This document shows positions 26,736 to 36,621 of a stretch of DNA of 64,000 nucleotides, one piece after another. The notes below the pieces were generated by a model. It saw nothing but the letters and a program-made list of their open reading frames with translations. It ran no database searches and was not told where the DNA came from. Both the position numbers and the translations under genes were made by a program. The DNA is from Verrucomicrobiaceae bacterium (lineage in GTDB: Bacteria; Verrucomicrobiota; Verrucomicrobiia; Verrucomicrobiales; Verrucomicrobiaceae): contig JABTUN010000001.1 in NCBI GenBank assembly GCA_015075365.1, positions 682,001-746,000 of the forward strand, in the 5' to 3' direction. The first letter of the stretch is position 1; each line of letters opens with the position of its first letter.

Positions 26736-28769
26736 ATGAAACGCCTGCTCCTCGCCGCCGTCCTTGTTTCCACGCTGAACGCCCAGGAGGGCAAAAATGC
26801 GTGGTCGATCAAAACCTACCGGCTTCCCGATCCAGGACTGGTGGGCGGTTTCATTTCCAGCGAGCACGGCCAGCTCAAGGCACCGCCCATGCCCGCGGCG
26901 GACGCGAAGGAGGAGGCGATCATTGAGTTCGTGAAAAAGTCGCACTTCGCCGTTCGCGACCGATTGACCGCCGAGGGCATCACGCTGCCGCCGGGCACGC
27001 TGACCGCGTTTGACCCGGCGAACAAGACCGTGGCCGTGCGCACCACGCAGGACACGCATGACCGCATCAGCGCGCTGGCGACGCGAGTGGAGCGCGAGCT
27101 GAGCAAATTCGTCGTGTGCCATCTCGAAATCATCGAGGCGGACGCCGCCGAGGTGCGCACGGCGGTGACGAAAGCGATGACGAAGGCCGATCATCGCGAC
27201 GCATGGGAGGCTCTCGACGCCCTCATTCCGGCAAACAAGGCTCGAGTCGCCGCCAGTCTGCGCCTGGAAACCAAAAGTGGCGCTCGTGCCACAGCGGAGG
27301 GTGGCGAGCAGCGCCTCTATAACTCTGAAATGACCCTGGATGAGTCCAAACGATCCTCCACCGCCAATGAGGAACGCCGCGCCGGTACAAGGCTCGAACT
27401 GGAGCCGGTCATCGGCCCGGATGGCAGGACGATGGAAATGAACCTGAGCGTGGAGCACCACCACGGACCGCCGCTCGACCGCTGGGACACGATCAATGTG
27501 AGCGGTGAAAAGACCGTCGAGTCGCCGCTGGTGGATTTTCATGTCGCCAGGGTGACGACGGGCCTCACGATGCTCGGCGGCATGACCAAGCTGCTCGGCA
27601 TCTGGAGGCCGGAGGGCGGCGACGCGGCGCAAAATGCCGGAAAGCTCCAGGCTGCCTTCCTCACCGCGAACATTGTCACTCTGCTGCCCGCGCTCGACAC
27701 CCGTGTGGAGGAAATCCTGCGCACCCATGGCGAAAAGGTCGAGAAAACACCCTCCGCGCCGCCCGCAGCACCCGCCGGCGCGCCGAAGGGCATCATCACG
27801 CGCACCTTTCACCTGCCACCGGACATTTTGACGATGGATGACCCGAATCCATCCATGGCGGCGGGTGGAGCCGCTCTTCTCGCCGATCCTTTTGCCGCAG
27901 CACCCGCCGAGGCAAAACTCATGGTGCGCATGACCGCGATGGACATCCTCAAATCCAAAGGCATTCCCTTCCCGGAAGGCTCCTCCGCCACCTACACCGC
28001 CAGCACCGGTGAATTGCTGGTGCGCAACACGCAGCCGAACATGCAGCTCGTCGAGGCATTCATCGCCTCCCGCAAGCAGCACGCCGCGCGCACGCTCGTG
28101 ACGACCGTTCACGTGATCGAGGGAGACGCCGCCACGATCCGCAAACTCAGCCACGACACCGCAGCGCTCAGCGATCACAGCGCCGCTTGGAAAGGCGTCG
28201 AGCAGGCCGTGTCCGAGGGCCGCCTCAAAATCCTGCGCTCGACCTTCACGGAGGGGAAAGGCGGCCTGCGTAGCAGCTTTGTCAGCGGTGTGGAGCATGT
28301 GTACACGACCGAGACTTCAGTCAGCAGCGTGGAGAGCAGCCATTCTTCCAACACTGGCGGAGACGACAAGAACAAGCCGGCGAATGTCAGCAACGTCACC
28401 ATTCAAGGCAGCACACCGCCGAACTTCACCTCCGCAGTCGAAATGCGCGAGGTTGGAATCAAAGTCGAGCACGAGGGAGTCATTGACTATGCCGATCCGT
28501 CAGCGGTCGAGATGAATTTCAGCGTGGAGCATCACTACGCGCCGCCATCCACCACAGCACAGCCGCCGCCGGCTGGTGACAAGACCATCCGCCCGCTCGA
28601 CCGCCGCGTGAAGTTTCATCAGGCGCAGATCACCACCGGCACCACTCTCGCCAGCGGCCTGCCGCGCCTCATTGGCATCTGGCGGCCGGAGGGCGCGCCG
28701 GAGTTCGAGGGCGGCGGGAAATGGCAGGCCGCTTTCATCCGCGTGGATGTCGTGCCGGTGGAGCGATGA
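26736..28769 (+). CDS. Exported protein with two internally duplicated halves
   Basis: A 677-residue protein with a signal peptide (MKRLLLAAVLVSTLNAQ). It consists of two homologous halves, about residues 20-330 and 355-677. Each half contains, in order, a GITLPPG/GIPFPEG motif followed by a beta segment ending in VAVRTTQDTHDRISAL or LLVRNTQPNMQLVEAF, a helical stretch, an NLSVEHHHGPP/NFSVEHHYAPP motif and a terminal LLGIWRPEG/LIGIWRPEG. The RNTQ-type segment resembles the ring-building N-domains of secretin-like proteins seen in this phylum. The function is unknown. It lies just upstream of the vWA cluster, on the same strand. Confidence 0.65.
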   Translation: MKRLLLAAVLVSTLNAQEGKNAWSIKTYRLPDPGLVGGFISSEHGQLKAPPMPAADAKEEAIIEFVKKSHFAVRDRLTAEGITLPPGTLTAFDPANKTVAVRTTQDTHDRISALATRVERELSKFVVCHLEIIEADAAEVRTAVTKAMTKADHRDAWEALDALIPANKARVAASLRLETKSGARATAEGGEQRLYNSEMTLDESKRSSTANEERRAGTRLELEPVIGPDGRTMEMNLSVEHHHGPPLDRWDTINVSGEKTVESPLVDFHVARVTTGLTMLGGMTKLLGIWRPEGGDAAQNAGKLQAAFLTANIVTLLPALDTRVEEILRTHGEKVEKTPSAPPAAPAGAPKGIITRTFHLPPDILTMDDPNPSMAAGGAALLADPFAAAPAEAKLMVRMTAMDILKSKGIPFPEGSSATYTASTGELLVRNTQPNMQLVEAFIASRKQHAARTLVTTVHVIEGDAATIRKLSHDTAALSDHSAAWKGVEQAVSEGRLKILRSTFTEGKGGLRSSFVSGVEHVYTTETSVSSVESSHSSNTGGDDKNKPANVSNVTIQGSTPPNFTSAVEMREVGIKVEHEGVIDYADPSAVEMNFSVEHHYAPPSTTAQPPPAGDKTIRPLDRRVKFHQAQITTGTTLASGLPRLIGIWRPEGAPEFEGGGKWQAAFIRVDVVPVER

Positions 28770-28829
28770 TTCCATCATGCCGCTTGCCGTCCATCACGTG
28801 CGCGGCACAGTCGCCGCCATTCACGCTGA

Positions 28830-30578
28830 TTGAACTTCTCCTTCTCCAATCCGCTCGGCCTGTGGGCGCTGCTGGGACTGCCGGCGGTGGTGGTCATTCA
28901 TCTGCTTCAACGGCGCAGCCGCAGGCAGGTGGTGACGACGTTGTTCCTGCTCCAGCAGATGCGGCGGGAGAGCGAGACGGGCAATCGCATCGAGCGCCTG
29001 CGCACCTCGCCGCCGTTCTGGATGCAGTTGCTGATGGTGCTGCTGCTGACCTGGCTGCTAGCGCAGCCGCGCTGGCTGAAAAACGACGCGGTGCAGCGCA
29101 TCGCGGTCGTTCTGGACAGCTCGGCGAGCATGCAGGCCTTTCGCGAGCCGGCGCTGCAAGCGGTGCGCGATGTGCTGGACGCAGTCACCGGGCCGGCGAC
29201 GCGCGCGGAGCTGACCTTGATGACTTCCGACACGGAAACAGCCAGTTTGTATCACGGCGGATCGACGCTGGAGTTGATGAAGGCCGCCGCGACCTGGGAG
29301 CCGCTGCTGGGTGTGCATGATTTCACGCCCGCGCTGCGCACGGCGCGCAGTTTGACCGGCGTGAAGGGTGTGGTGGTCCTGGTGAGCGACCACGCCACGG
29401 AGGAGAAGCCGCCGTTCGACGCGCATCTCGTGTCCGTGGGTGAAAAAACCGTCAATGTGGGCTTTGCGGGCATGGCGGTGGAGGAAAAGGACGGTCAGTG
29501 GTTCTGGCGCGCGATGGTGCGCAATTACAGCGACGCCACCGAAGAGCGTGTCTGGCATGCGCAAGCCGCCGGAGCCAAATCGGAGCCGAAGAAGCTCATT
29601 CTTCGAGCGGACGAGACGCAGACGCTTTCGGGGCCGTTTCCGCCGGGCGATGTCGTGCTGGAGCTTTCACCTGACGCCTTCACGCTCGATGATCGACTGC
29701 CGATGGTTCGTCCTGCCCCGAAAACACTCGCGCTCAAGGCGGAGAGGCCGTGGCTGGTGGAGTTGATGGAGCGTTTCGCGCATGTGCGGATGGTGGAAGG
29801 CAGCGCGCAGGCGGATGTGATCGCGCTGGAGACAAACGGTGACTCGATGCCGTCCGCGACGCAGCACGCGTGTGTCTTTCTGCCGTCACCGGCGGGCATA
29901 GCGGGCAATCTCGTCTATTTGAAAGGCAACATCGTGGCCGAGACGCATCCGCTGATGGCCGGGCTGAACTGGCAGGGCCTGCTGGTGCGCGAAACACCGC
30001 CGCTGCCGCGCACCGTGGAAGACCGCGTGCTGCTGTGGCAGGGGGAGAGGCCTCTGATCTCGCTGCGGCAGACGAAAGCAGGCGCGCGGCAGCTCCTGTG
30101 TCATTTCGATGTCGAAACGTCGAACGCGCGCAAGCTCCCCGCTCTCGCCGTACTGCTTCATCGTTTCCTCGAGGGCGTGCGGGAGGAAAAACTGGCTCCC
30201 GAGGCCGCCAACTTCGATCTGCGAGAGCGATTGAAGATCGCGCATCGCGTCAACGGGCCTGAGTTGCTCTTCAGCGGCGAAAAAGTGCCCGTGAATCAAG
30301 CGCGTCTGCTACGCGCGCCCTCGCGGCCCGGCGTGTTCGACATCCAGCAAGGTGACGCCTCGATCCTGCACGGCGCGGCGCATTTCGCCGACACGCGCGA
30401 GGCGGATTTGTCGAAGGCGAAGCCGTTTCAAGATCTCGCGGACCTGGAGGCCGCGCAGGTCGAAACGACGCACGAGGCCGATCCGAACTGGCGTCTCTGG
30501 CTGCTTGCCATGCTCGCCGCGCTGCTGGCGAGCTGGTGGTGGAGCGGTGAACGTCAACCGGAGGCGGCTCATGCTTGA
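28830..30578 (+). CDS. BatA-domain / vWA membrane protein
   Basis: A 582-residue protein starting at TTG 28830. The N-terminus is a BatA domain (FSNPLGLWALLGLPAVVVIHLLQ plus a second hydrophobic segment near residues 70-85), followed by a von Willebrand A domain with a MIDAS-type DSSAS near residues 93-97, a beta-rich region, and a C-terminal membrane helix (LWLLAMLAALLASWWW). BatA-type proteins belong to membrane complexes often linked to MoxR ATPases and stress tolerance. No MoxR gene is visible. Its natural partner is probably the vWA protein at 31140, from which it is separated by a toxin-antitoxin pair on the other strand. Confidence 0.8.
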   Translation: MNFSFSNPLGLWALLGLPAVVVIHLLQRRSRRQVVTTLFLLQQMRRESETGNRIERLRTSPPFWMQLLMVLLLTWLLAQPRWLKNDAVQRIAVVLDSSASMQAFREPALQAVRDVLDAVTGPATRAELTLMTSDTETASLYHGGSTLELMKAAATWEPLLGVHDFTPALRTARSLTGVKGVVVLVSDHATEEKPPFDAHLVSVGEKTVNVGFAGMAVEEKDGQWFWRAMVRNYSDATEERVWHAQAAGAKSEPKKLILRADETQTLSGPFPPGDVVLELSPDAFTLDDRLPMVRPAPKTLALKAERPWLVELMERFAHVRMVEGSAQADVIALETNGDSMPSATQHACVFLPSPAGIAGNLVYLKGNIVAETHPLMAGLNWQGLLVRETPPLPRTVEDRVLLWQGERPLISLRQTKAGARQLLCHFDVETSNARKLPALAVLLHRFLEGVREEKLAPEAANFDLRERLKIAHRVNGPELLFSGEKVPVNQARLLRAPSRPGVFDIQQGDASILHGAAHFADTREADLSKAKPFQDLADLEAAQVETTHEADPNWRLWLLAMLAALLASWWWSGERQPEAAHA

Positions 30579-30585
30579 GCACCTG

Positions 30586-30843
30586 TCAGCGATAAACCTC
30601 ACGGCGATGGCCAAGAGCAATCAGAAAAAGTTCATTCCTTGCGACATCGAAGTCGTAAATGATCCTGTAATCTCCCACCCGCATGCGAAACTCAGACCGC
30701 CCCTGCAAACGATGATGCGGATAGGATTCCAGCCGCGATCCCAAATCCCGAATCGCTCGATCCACCGCCTGCCGCCACCGCGGTGTCAGGTCAAAAAAAA
30801 CCGAGTCGAAATCGCGGGAGTAGATTTCCGTCGCCTGCTTCAC
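30586..30843 (-). CDS. RelE/ParE-family toxin
   Basis: An 85-residue protein with a GTG start. It has the ParE/RelE layout: an N-terminal strand, two helices (DLTPRWRQAVDRAIRDL), and the C-terminal sheet with FRMRVGDYRIIYDF followed by IALGHRREVY. The RVGDYRIIY segment and the terminal H-R-R-E-V-Y are the usual conserved parts. RelE members cleave mRNA in the ribosome, ParE members poison gyrase; which applies is not clear. It lies six bases downstream of its antitoxin and only seven bases from the 3' end of the convergent vWA gene. Confidence 0.85.
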   Translation of the reverse strand: MKQATEIYSRDFDSVFFDLTPRWRQAVDRAIRDLGSRLESYPHHRLQGRSEFRMRVGDYRIIYDFDVARNELFLIALGHRREVYR

Positions 30844-30849
30844 ATGGGA

Positions 30850-31035
30850 TCAGGGCTGATGAACACGAACTCTGCCGGCTGCGATGTCCTCTCTGCCGCG
30901 CTCAATTCGCGCAATGAACTCCGGGTTCAGCTCAGCCTCATCCTCCAGATAGCTGGCAAGCCAGTCCTGCAGGCTGGCGGCCTGATCTCTCGGCAGAGTA
31001 AGGATTTCCTTTTCGATGGACTCAAGTTTGGACAT
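30850..31035 (-). CDS. Antitoxin of the RelE/ParE pair
   Basis: A 61-residue acidic protein starting at MSKLESIEKEILTLP; the start at 31035 is chosen because the longer frame upstream is in the repeat element. It is helical, with ...LPRDQAASLQDWLASYLEDE in the style of the addiction-module component family, and a C-terminal tail (IARIERGREDIAAGRVRV) that would bind the toxin. Antitoxin-first order with a six-base gap is typical. Its promoter must lie in, or next to, the degenerate hairpin element at 31061-31136. Confidence 0.8.
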   Translation of the reverse strand: MSKLESIEKEILTLPRDQAASLQDWLASYLEDEAELNPEFIARIERGREDIAAGRVRVHQP

Positions 31036-31060
31036 CGGCGGCATTGTAATGGCGCGACAA

Positions 31061-31136
31061 AGAAAGTGGAACATGTTTTTAGCCTGTCCATTCCCCGCAC
31101 ACCCGAATCGCACAGGTTGCAAACCTGGCCCGCTTT
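31061..31136. repeat. Degenerate copy of a dispersed nested-hairpin element
   Basis: The segment begins AGAAAGTGG, contains CACAGGTTGCAAACCTGG (31111-31128) and ends GCCCGCTTT. It aligns along most of its length with the perfect copy at 36622-36685, with substitutions and an insertion of about 12 bases near the middle. It lies between the antitoxin start and the vWA gene start, so it occupies both promoter regions. Confidence 0.65.
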
Positions 31137-31139
31137 ATC

Positions 31140-33854
31140 ATGATCCTCCGCAATCCAGAATGGCTCGTGCTGCTGCCGGTGGTGTTGCTGGCGGGGTGGT
31201 GGATGCCGCGGTTGAGGATCTGGCGGCCGTTGCGGCTGGGATTGCTCATTTTGATCACGCTGATTCTGGCGCGGCCGCAGTGGCGGCGGCTGGCGGACGG
31301 CGTGGACCTGTGGGTGCTGGTGGACAGCTCCGTCTCCGCCGAGGAGCCGATGGCAAAAGCACTGCCGGAGGTGGAAAAGCTGCTGGAGCAAAACCGCGGA
31401 CGAAACGACCGCGTGTTTTACCTGAACTACGCGAACGAGGTGATGCGGCGCGGCGCGGAGGGCGCGGAATTGTATGAGCGCAACCGCCATCGCACGCGCA
31501 CCGGTCTTGCGGTCACGCAGGCGCTGACGTATGCGCAGCGTGAGAGCGACGGCCGGCCGGTGCGCGTGCTGGCGCTGACGGACGGCTACAGCACGGAGCC
31601 GCTGACCGGTGTGGCGGAAAAACTGGCGCAACAAGGAGTGGAGCTCGACTACCGGCTCGTGCGCAAGGCGGAGAACACGGACTTCCGCATCGCGCGCATG
31701 AGCACGCCGGTGCGCGCGCAGCTGGGCGAGCCATTTCTCATCGAGATCGAAGTGCGCGGCACGGCGGACGGCAAGGTGCCGCTGACAGTGCTGCGCAATG
31801 GCAAGGAACTCAAAACAACCGACGCGGTGGTGAAGCTGGGCACGGCGACGGTGCGCTTCACGGACCACCTCGGCGCGGCGGGCGTGGCGCAGTACGAGGC
31901 GGTCATTTCACCGCCCCAGGACGCGCACAGCGGCAATAACCGCCACGACGCCATGATCGAGGTCAGCGGCGGACCGCGTGTGCTGCTGGTCACCGCGTAT
32001 CAAAACGATCCGGTGGCGGAGGCATTGAGAAAGCAGGGTTTCACCGTCGAGGTCGTCGATGTGCCGCGCAATGTGCGCGCAGGACAGGTGGCAGGCGCGA
32101 AATGCGTGATCCTCAACAACGTGCCCGCCTACGAGCTGCCGCAGGAGTTTCTCCCGTCGCTCGATTTCTACGTGAGCGCGCAGGGCGGCAGCGTGCTGAT
32201 GGCCGGTGGAAAGCACAGTTTCGCCTCCGGCGGCTACTTCGAATCACCGATCGACGAATTGCTGCCTGTCTCGATGGAGATGAAGCAGGAGCACCGCAAG
32301 CTGATGGTGGCGATGGCCATCGTGATGGACCGCAGCGGATCGATGGGCATGACGGTGCAGAACGGTTTTACGAAGATGCAGCTCGCCGACGAAGGCGCGG
32401 GCAATGCGATCGAGTTTCTCGGGCCGCAGGATTTGCTCGCCGTCTTCGCGGTGGACAGCGAGGCGCATGAAATCGTGCCTTTGCAGCAAGTGGGACCGAA
32501 TCGTGAAAAAATGTCCGCGGCGGTGCGGCGCATCGAGAGCACCGGTGGCGGCATTTTCGTCTATAACGGCCTCAAGGCGGCCTGGGACCAGCTCAAGACG
32601 GCTCCGGCGGGCCAGCGGCACATCATTCTGTTTTCGGACGCGGCCGATTCGGAGGAGCCCGGCGGCTACAAGGCGCTCATCGACGAAATCACAGCGAATC
32701 AAGGCACCGTCAGCGTCATCGCGCTCGGCACGCGCGGCGATGTCGATGCGGCGCTGCTCGATGACATCGGCACGCGTGGCAAAGGACGTGTTTTCTTCAC
32801 CGACAAGGCCGAGGAGCTGCCAAACATCTTTTCGCAGGAAACCGTGGCCGTGGCGCGCAGCGCCTTCATTCGCGAGCCGGTGGCCACGCAGGCCGCGGGC
32901 GGCTGGTTTGAGATCAGCGGGCAGCCGATGGCGTGGCCGGGCGAGGTGGACGGCTACAACCTCAACTACCTGCGCGACTGGGCCAGCCAGGGATTGATCA
33001 CGAAGGACGAGTATTCCGCGCCGCTCGTCGCCTTCGGTCAGCGCGGCATCGGCAGGACGGCAGCGGTCTGTTTTCCGCTCGGTGGCGAGTTCTCCGCGCT
33101 CACACGGCAGTGGCCGGGCTACGGCGATTTTTTGCAGACGCTCACGCGCTGGCTGATGGGCGAGGCCATGCCGCCCGGCATCGGCATCAAGCACCGCGTC
33201 GAGGGGAACACGCTCACGGTCGATCTGCTGCACGATACGGACTGGGAAACGCGCCTCGCCGCGAACGCGCCGCGCATTCTGCTGGCGCATGGCATGCGCG
33301 CGGATGATCAGCACGAGCTGGCCTGGGAACGTGTCGCGCCCGGCCACTATCAGGCCAGCATGGAGCTGGAGGACGGCGAAATGATCCGCGGGGCCGTGCA
33401 GGCGGGCAAACAGGCGCTCGTCTTCGGTCCCGTGATGGCCGGAACGAGCGCCGAGTGGGCCTTTGACGAGGCACGCACGCAAGAACTGCGTGACACGAGT
33501 TCTGCGAGCGGAGGGCGCGAGCTGCTCGACCTCGCGCAGGCCTGGCGCAGCCCGAAGGTGGAGCGTTTTCTCGATCTCGGTGGCTGGCTCTTGCTGCTGA
33601 CGTTGCTGCTCGTGCTGTTCGAGGCCCTCATCACCCGCATGGGCTGGCGCATGCCGGAGCTCGCATGGGCCGGCTGGCGCAGCATGCTGCCAAAACGCGA
33701 AGCGAAGCCCGCCGAGGCGGTGTCCAGGCATCGCGCGATGCTTGGTGGCGCGAAATCATCCGAAACGCCCGAAACGCCTCCCTCCACCGTTCCCACACCT
33801 GTCGAGGCCACGGATGAGCAGCGGCGCAGCCGTTTTGCACGTGCGAAGAAGTAG
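31140..33854 (+). CDS. Large vWA membrane protein with glutamine-amidotransferase-like domain
   Basis: A 904-residue protein. The N-terminus has two membrane helices (LVLLPVVLLAGWW; LGLLILITLILARP), then a first vWA domain with DSSVS (near residue 61), a beta-sandwich, a class I glutamine-amidotransferase-like region (PRVLLVTAYQNDPVAEALRK), a second vWA domain with a canonical MIDAS DRSGS (near 397), and a final membrane helix near 820-840 (WLLLLTLLLVLFEALI) with a charged tail. This order matches the large vWA proteins encoded next to BatA-type proteins. It may form a membrane-bound metal-dependent adhesion or assembly complex. Confidence 0.85.
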   Translation: MILRNPEWLVLLPVVLLAGWWMPRLRIWRPLRLGLLILITLILARPQWRRLADGVDLWVLVDSSVSAEEPMAKALPEVEKLLEQNRGRNDRVFYLNYANEVMRRGAEGAELYERNRHRTRTGLAVTQALTYAQRESDGRPVRVLALTDGYSTEPLTGVAEKLAQQGVELDYRLVRKAENTDFRIARMSTPVRAQLGEPFLIEIEVRGTADGKVPLTVLRNGKELKTTDAVVKLGTATVRFTDHLGAAGVAQYEAVISPPQDAHSGNNRHDAMIEVSGGPRVLLVTAYQNDPVAEALRKQGFTVEVVDVPRNVRAGQVAGAKCVILNNVPAYELPQEFLPSLDFYVSAQGGSVLMAGGKHSFASGGYFESPIDELLPVSMEMKQEHRKLMVAMAIVMDRSGSMGMTVQNGFTKMQLADEGAGNAIEFLGPQDLLAVFAVDSEAHEIVPLQQVGPNREKMSAAVRRIESTGGGIFVYNGLKAAWDQLKTAPAGQRHIILFSDAADSEEPGGYKALIDEITANQGTVSVIALGTRGDVDAALLDDIGTRGKGRVFFTDKAEELPNIFSQETVAVARSAFIREPVATQAAGGWFEISGQPMAWPGEVDGYNLNYLRDWASQGLITKDEYSAPLVAFGQRGIGRTAAVCFPLGGEFSALTRQWPGYGDFLQTLTRWLMGEAMPPGIGIKHRVEGNTLTVDLLHDTDWETRLAANAPRILLAHGMRADDQHELAWERVAPGHYQASMELEDGEMIRGAVQAGKQALVFGPVMAGTSAEWAFDEARTQELRDTSSASGGRELLDLAQAWRSPKVERFLDLGGWLLLLTLLLVLFEALITRMGWRMPELAWAGWRSMLPKREAKPAEAVSRHRAMLGGAKSSETPETPPSTVPTPVEATDEQRRSRFARAKK

Positions 33855-33896
33855 CGCGTGGTTGTGAACACGCCGTTTTGCGATTTGGTGTGTTGC

Positions 33897-34511
33897 ATGA
33901 GCCTCCGCACCCTCTTTCTGCTGATGTACCTCCCGCTCTCCTGCGCCGCGCAGGGGATTCCCGCCGTGTTTGAGCAATGGATCGCCTTCCAGAAAAAAAA
34001 CGCAGCGGACATGCATGTGACCTTTAAACAGGAACGGTCCACGCCGGTGCTCAAGGAACCAGTCAGGACGGAAGGGCGCTTTTGGAAGATGCTGGACGGG
34101 CGTTTCCGCCTGGAACTGGGAACACCGCCCACCAATGTCGTGCTGTATGATCGCGAGAAACTCCTGATCAAGGAAGGCAAGGACTCCTCCTGGGAGACGG
34201 TGGATCCGGATGACAAGCGCGCCAAGGTCTGGATGAAGATCATCGGCAACGAACAGGCAGATGAGAAGGCCCTGACCGACAATTTCTCCGTCAAAGTGAC
34301 CGACGAGGGGCCGAAGCACGCCACCATCACCCTGGTGCCCCGCCCTCTGCTCCTGAAGAAGCATCTCAAGCAGGTGGACATGCAGATCGAGCCCGGCGGG
34401 CTGCGGATGTACCTCCTGCGCATCATTCAGGGGGACGGCGGCGTCCTCACCATGACCTTTGACCCGCGCAAGGTGGTGACGGGAGACGTGAGCAGGCTCT
34501 TCCGGCCGTGA
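33897..34511 (+). CDS. LolA-like outer-membrane lipoprotein carrier family protein
   Basis: A 204-residue exported protein; ATG 33897 starts a signal peptide (MSLRTLFLLMYLPLSCAAQ). The mature part has the LolA/LolB-like half-barrel pattern: MHVTFKQERSTPVLKEPV, then EGRFWKMLDGRFRLELG, VVLYDREKLLIK and late TFDPRKVVTGD. LolA proteins ferry lipoproteins across the periplasm; divergent members like this often serve specialised export pathways. It follows the vWA gene by 42 bases and is probably in the same operon. Confidence 0.7.
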   Translation: MSLRTLFLLMYLPLSCAAQGIPAVFEQWIAFQKKNAADMHVTFKQERSTPVLKEPVRTEGRFWKMLDGRFRLELGTPPTNVVLYDREKLLIKEGKDSSWETVDPDDKRAKVWMKIIGNEQADEKALTDNFSVKVTDEGPKHATITLVPRPLLLKKHLKQVDMQIEPGGLRMYLLRIIQGDGGVLTMTFDPRKVVTGDVSRLFRP

Positions 34512-34615
34512 GCCACGAAGATTGAACAAGGGCGTGGTGCCCGCGTCGAAGTTGCCAGAACAAGAAACTGGCACCCGTTATGCTCACCGTAGCTGACAGC
34601 TCAAGTCTTCTCACC

Positions 34616-35296
34616 ATGACGCGCTTCCCACGCCCTGGCTGCTGGTTCCGCTTCACTCCCGCGGACTGGTACTTCATTCGCGACACGCTCGCCCTCACCG
34701 AAAAGGACAAGGAGGGCTTCAACGCCATCCTCGACGACCCGCAGGCCGTGCCGCTGATCCTCGACAACGACAGGCTTTTCGAGGAGGTGGTCGTCTCGCG
34801 GCGCGGGCTCACTGTGTCGCCCGAGCTGTTTTTCTTCCTCGTCATCCGCCACACGCTCAAGGAACGCGGCATCACGGAGATCGCCGTGGCGGATTACATG
34901 ACCGTCGTTTTCGCCGACTTCGGCTGCGGCGCGCGCAAAGGCCCGGACGACATCAATCGCAGCGTGGACAGCTTGTACAGCATTGATTATCTCGAGGCCA
35001 TCCAGGGTGCCAGCGGCCATCACAAATTCTTCCTGCATGTGCAGTGTGCGAACCAGTTCCTCGTCCTCACCTGCCTCTACCCCGACTTCCTCCACCGCCG
35101 CGCGGAGCGCCGCGGCGCACCGGATGTCGATTACTATGAAAACGTCGTCGTCAGCCATCTGGAGGCCGCGCAGAAACACGTCCTCGCCGACGAATTCGAA
35201 CTGGAGGAGACCCTCGGACTCGTTGCCGAGTCCTTCCCCGCCGCCCGTCGGGCGATGAACCACACGGTCCGCGAGTATTTGAGCCTGGGTCAGTGA
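34616..35296 (+). CDS. Hypothetical protein, cytoplasmic
   Basis: A 226-residue soluble protein. ATG 34616 ([20 protein letters not shown]) is preferred over ATG 34580, whose extra 12 residues look random, but neither has a strong ribosome binding site. It is acidic and mostly helical, with [15 protein letters not shown], an [13 protein letters not shown] segment, and [19 protein letters not shown]. No domain is recognised. The next gene on the same strand begins within 70 bases. Confidence 0.5.
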   Translation: MTRFPRPGCWFRFTPADWYFIRDTLALTEKDKEGFNAILDDPQAVPLILDNDRLFEEVVVSRRGLTVSPELFFFLVIRHTLKERGITEIAVADYMTVVFADFGCGARKGPDDINRSVDSLYSIDYLEAIQGASGHHKFFLHVQCANQFLVLTCLYPDFLHRRAERRGAPDVDYYENVVVSHLEAAQKHVLADEFELEETLGLVAESFPAARRAMNHTVREYLSLGQ

Positions 35297-35361
35297 TTCG
35301 AGAAAAAGAGTTGTCCAATCCAGCAGGCTGGCTGCCTTGTGGCGTGGATCAACCGCCCTGC

Positions 35362-36621
35362 ATGAACCGTCGCCACTTTCTCCAAAGCTCCCTTTTCGTC
35401 GCCATCTCCGCCTCCGCGGCGGACAAAGGGCGCGCGCCGCGTGTCGTGCTGCGTTCCTCGTGGCAGACGGTGAACATTGGCGACATCGGCCACACGCCGG
35501 GTGTGCTCGCGCTGCTGGAAAAGCATCTGCCGGAGGCCGAGGTGCGCCTGTGGCCGTCCAAAGTGGACAACGGCGTTGCCGAGATGCTCGCGGCACGTTT
35601 TCCGAAGGTGAAAATTATCAACGGCGCGGCCGTGAAGCAGGCGTTTGAAGAATGTGATTTCCTTTTGCACGGCAGCGGTCCGTCGCTCGTCGCTCAAAAC
35701 GATGTCGAAAAGTGGTCGAAGGCCACTGGCAAGCCCTACGGCATCTACGGCATCACGTTCAACGCACAGGATTCCACTTCGACGAAACCCGCGGCTGACA
35801 GTTCGCTCGCCAAAACGATCCAAATCCTCTCCGGCGCGAAGTTTGCCTATTTCCGCGATTCTGTGTCGCTGGAGCTCGCAAAGAAGAAAGGCTGCACCTG
35901 CCCGCAGATGGATTTCGGCCCGGATGGAGCCTTCGCGGTCGATCTGGCGGATGATGCGAAGGCGGAGGCGTTCTTGAAGGCGAACGGTCTCGAGCACGGC
36001 CAGTTCCTCTGCTGCATCCCACGCCTGCGTTTCACGCCGTATTGGACGATCCCCGAGAAAAAGGCGAAACCCGACCCCGTGAAGCAGGCGCGCAACGACG
36101 CCATGCGCGATCACGATGGCAAACCGCTGCTCGATGCCATCGTGAAGGTCATCGAAAACACGAAGCTGAAGATTTTGCTCTGCCCGGAGGACAAAACGCA
36201 GATGGCCGTCGCGAAGGAGATGCTCTACGACAAATTGCCGGAGTCGGTGAAGTCCCGCGTCGTCTGGCGTGAAACCTACTGGCTGACCAACGAGGCGCTG
36301 AGCACCTACCGGCGCAGCGCGGGCCTCTTCGGCCATGAAATGCACAGCCCTATCATGTGCATCGGCAACGGCATCCCCGCCATCGTCTGCCGCTGGGCCG
36401 AGCAAACCTCCAAAGGCCTCATGTGGCGCGACATCGGCCTCAGCGACTGGCTTTTCGACCTCGACAAGGAAGACGAACTCGCCCGCGTCGCCGACACCGT
36501 GCTCGCGATGGCTAAAGACCCCGAAGGCAGCAAAGCCAAGGCCGCCAAAGCCCGCGATTTCGTCATGAATCGCTTCGCGACGAGCATGGGCGTGCTGCGC
36601 GCGGAGCTGGGAAAGTTTTGA
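35362..36621 (+). CDS. Exported polysaccharide pyruvyltransferase-like protein
   Basis: A 419-residue protein. ATG 35362 starts a twin-arginine-like signal ([19 protein letters not shown]), a good reason for choosing it over the longer frame. The body resembles the polysaccharide pyruvyltransferase family: [66 protein letters not shown] and [18 protein letters not shown]. These enzymes normally act in the cytoplasm with phosphoenolpyruvate, so an exported form is odd and may have another role. Confidence 0.7.
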   Translation: MNRRHFLQSSLFVAISASAADKGRAPRVVLRSSWQTVNIGDIGHTPGVLALLEKHLPEAEVRLWPSKVDNGVAEMLAARFPKVKIINGAAVKQAFEECDFLLHGSGPSLVAQNDVEKWSKATGKPYGIYGITFNAQDSTSTKPAADSSLAKTIQILSGAKFAYFRDSVSLELAKKKGCTCPQMDFGPDGAFAVDLADDAKAEAFLKANGLEHGQFLCCIPRLRFTPYWTIPEKKAKPDPVKQARNDAMRDHDGKPLLDAIVKVIENTKLKILLCPEDKTQMAVAKEMLYDKLPESVKSRVVWRETYWLTNEALSTYRRSAGLFGHEMHSPIMCIGNGIPAIVCRWAEQTSKGLMWRDIGLSDWLFDLDKEDELARVADTVLAMAKDPEGSKAKAAKARDFVMNRFATSMGVLRAELGKF

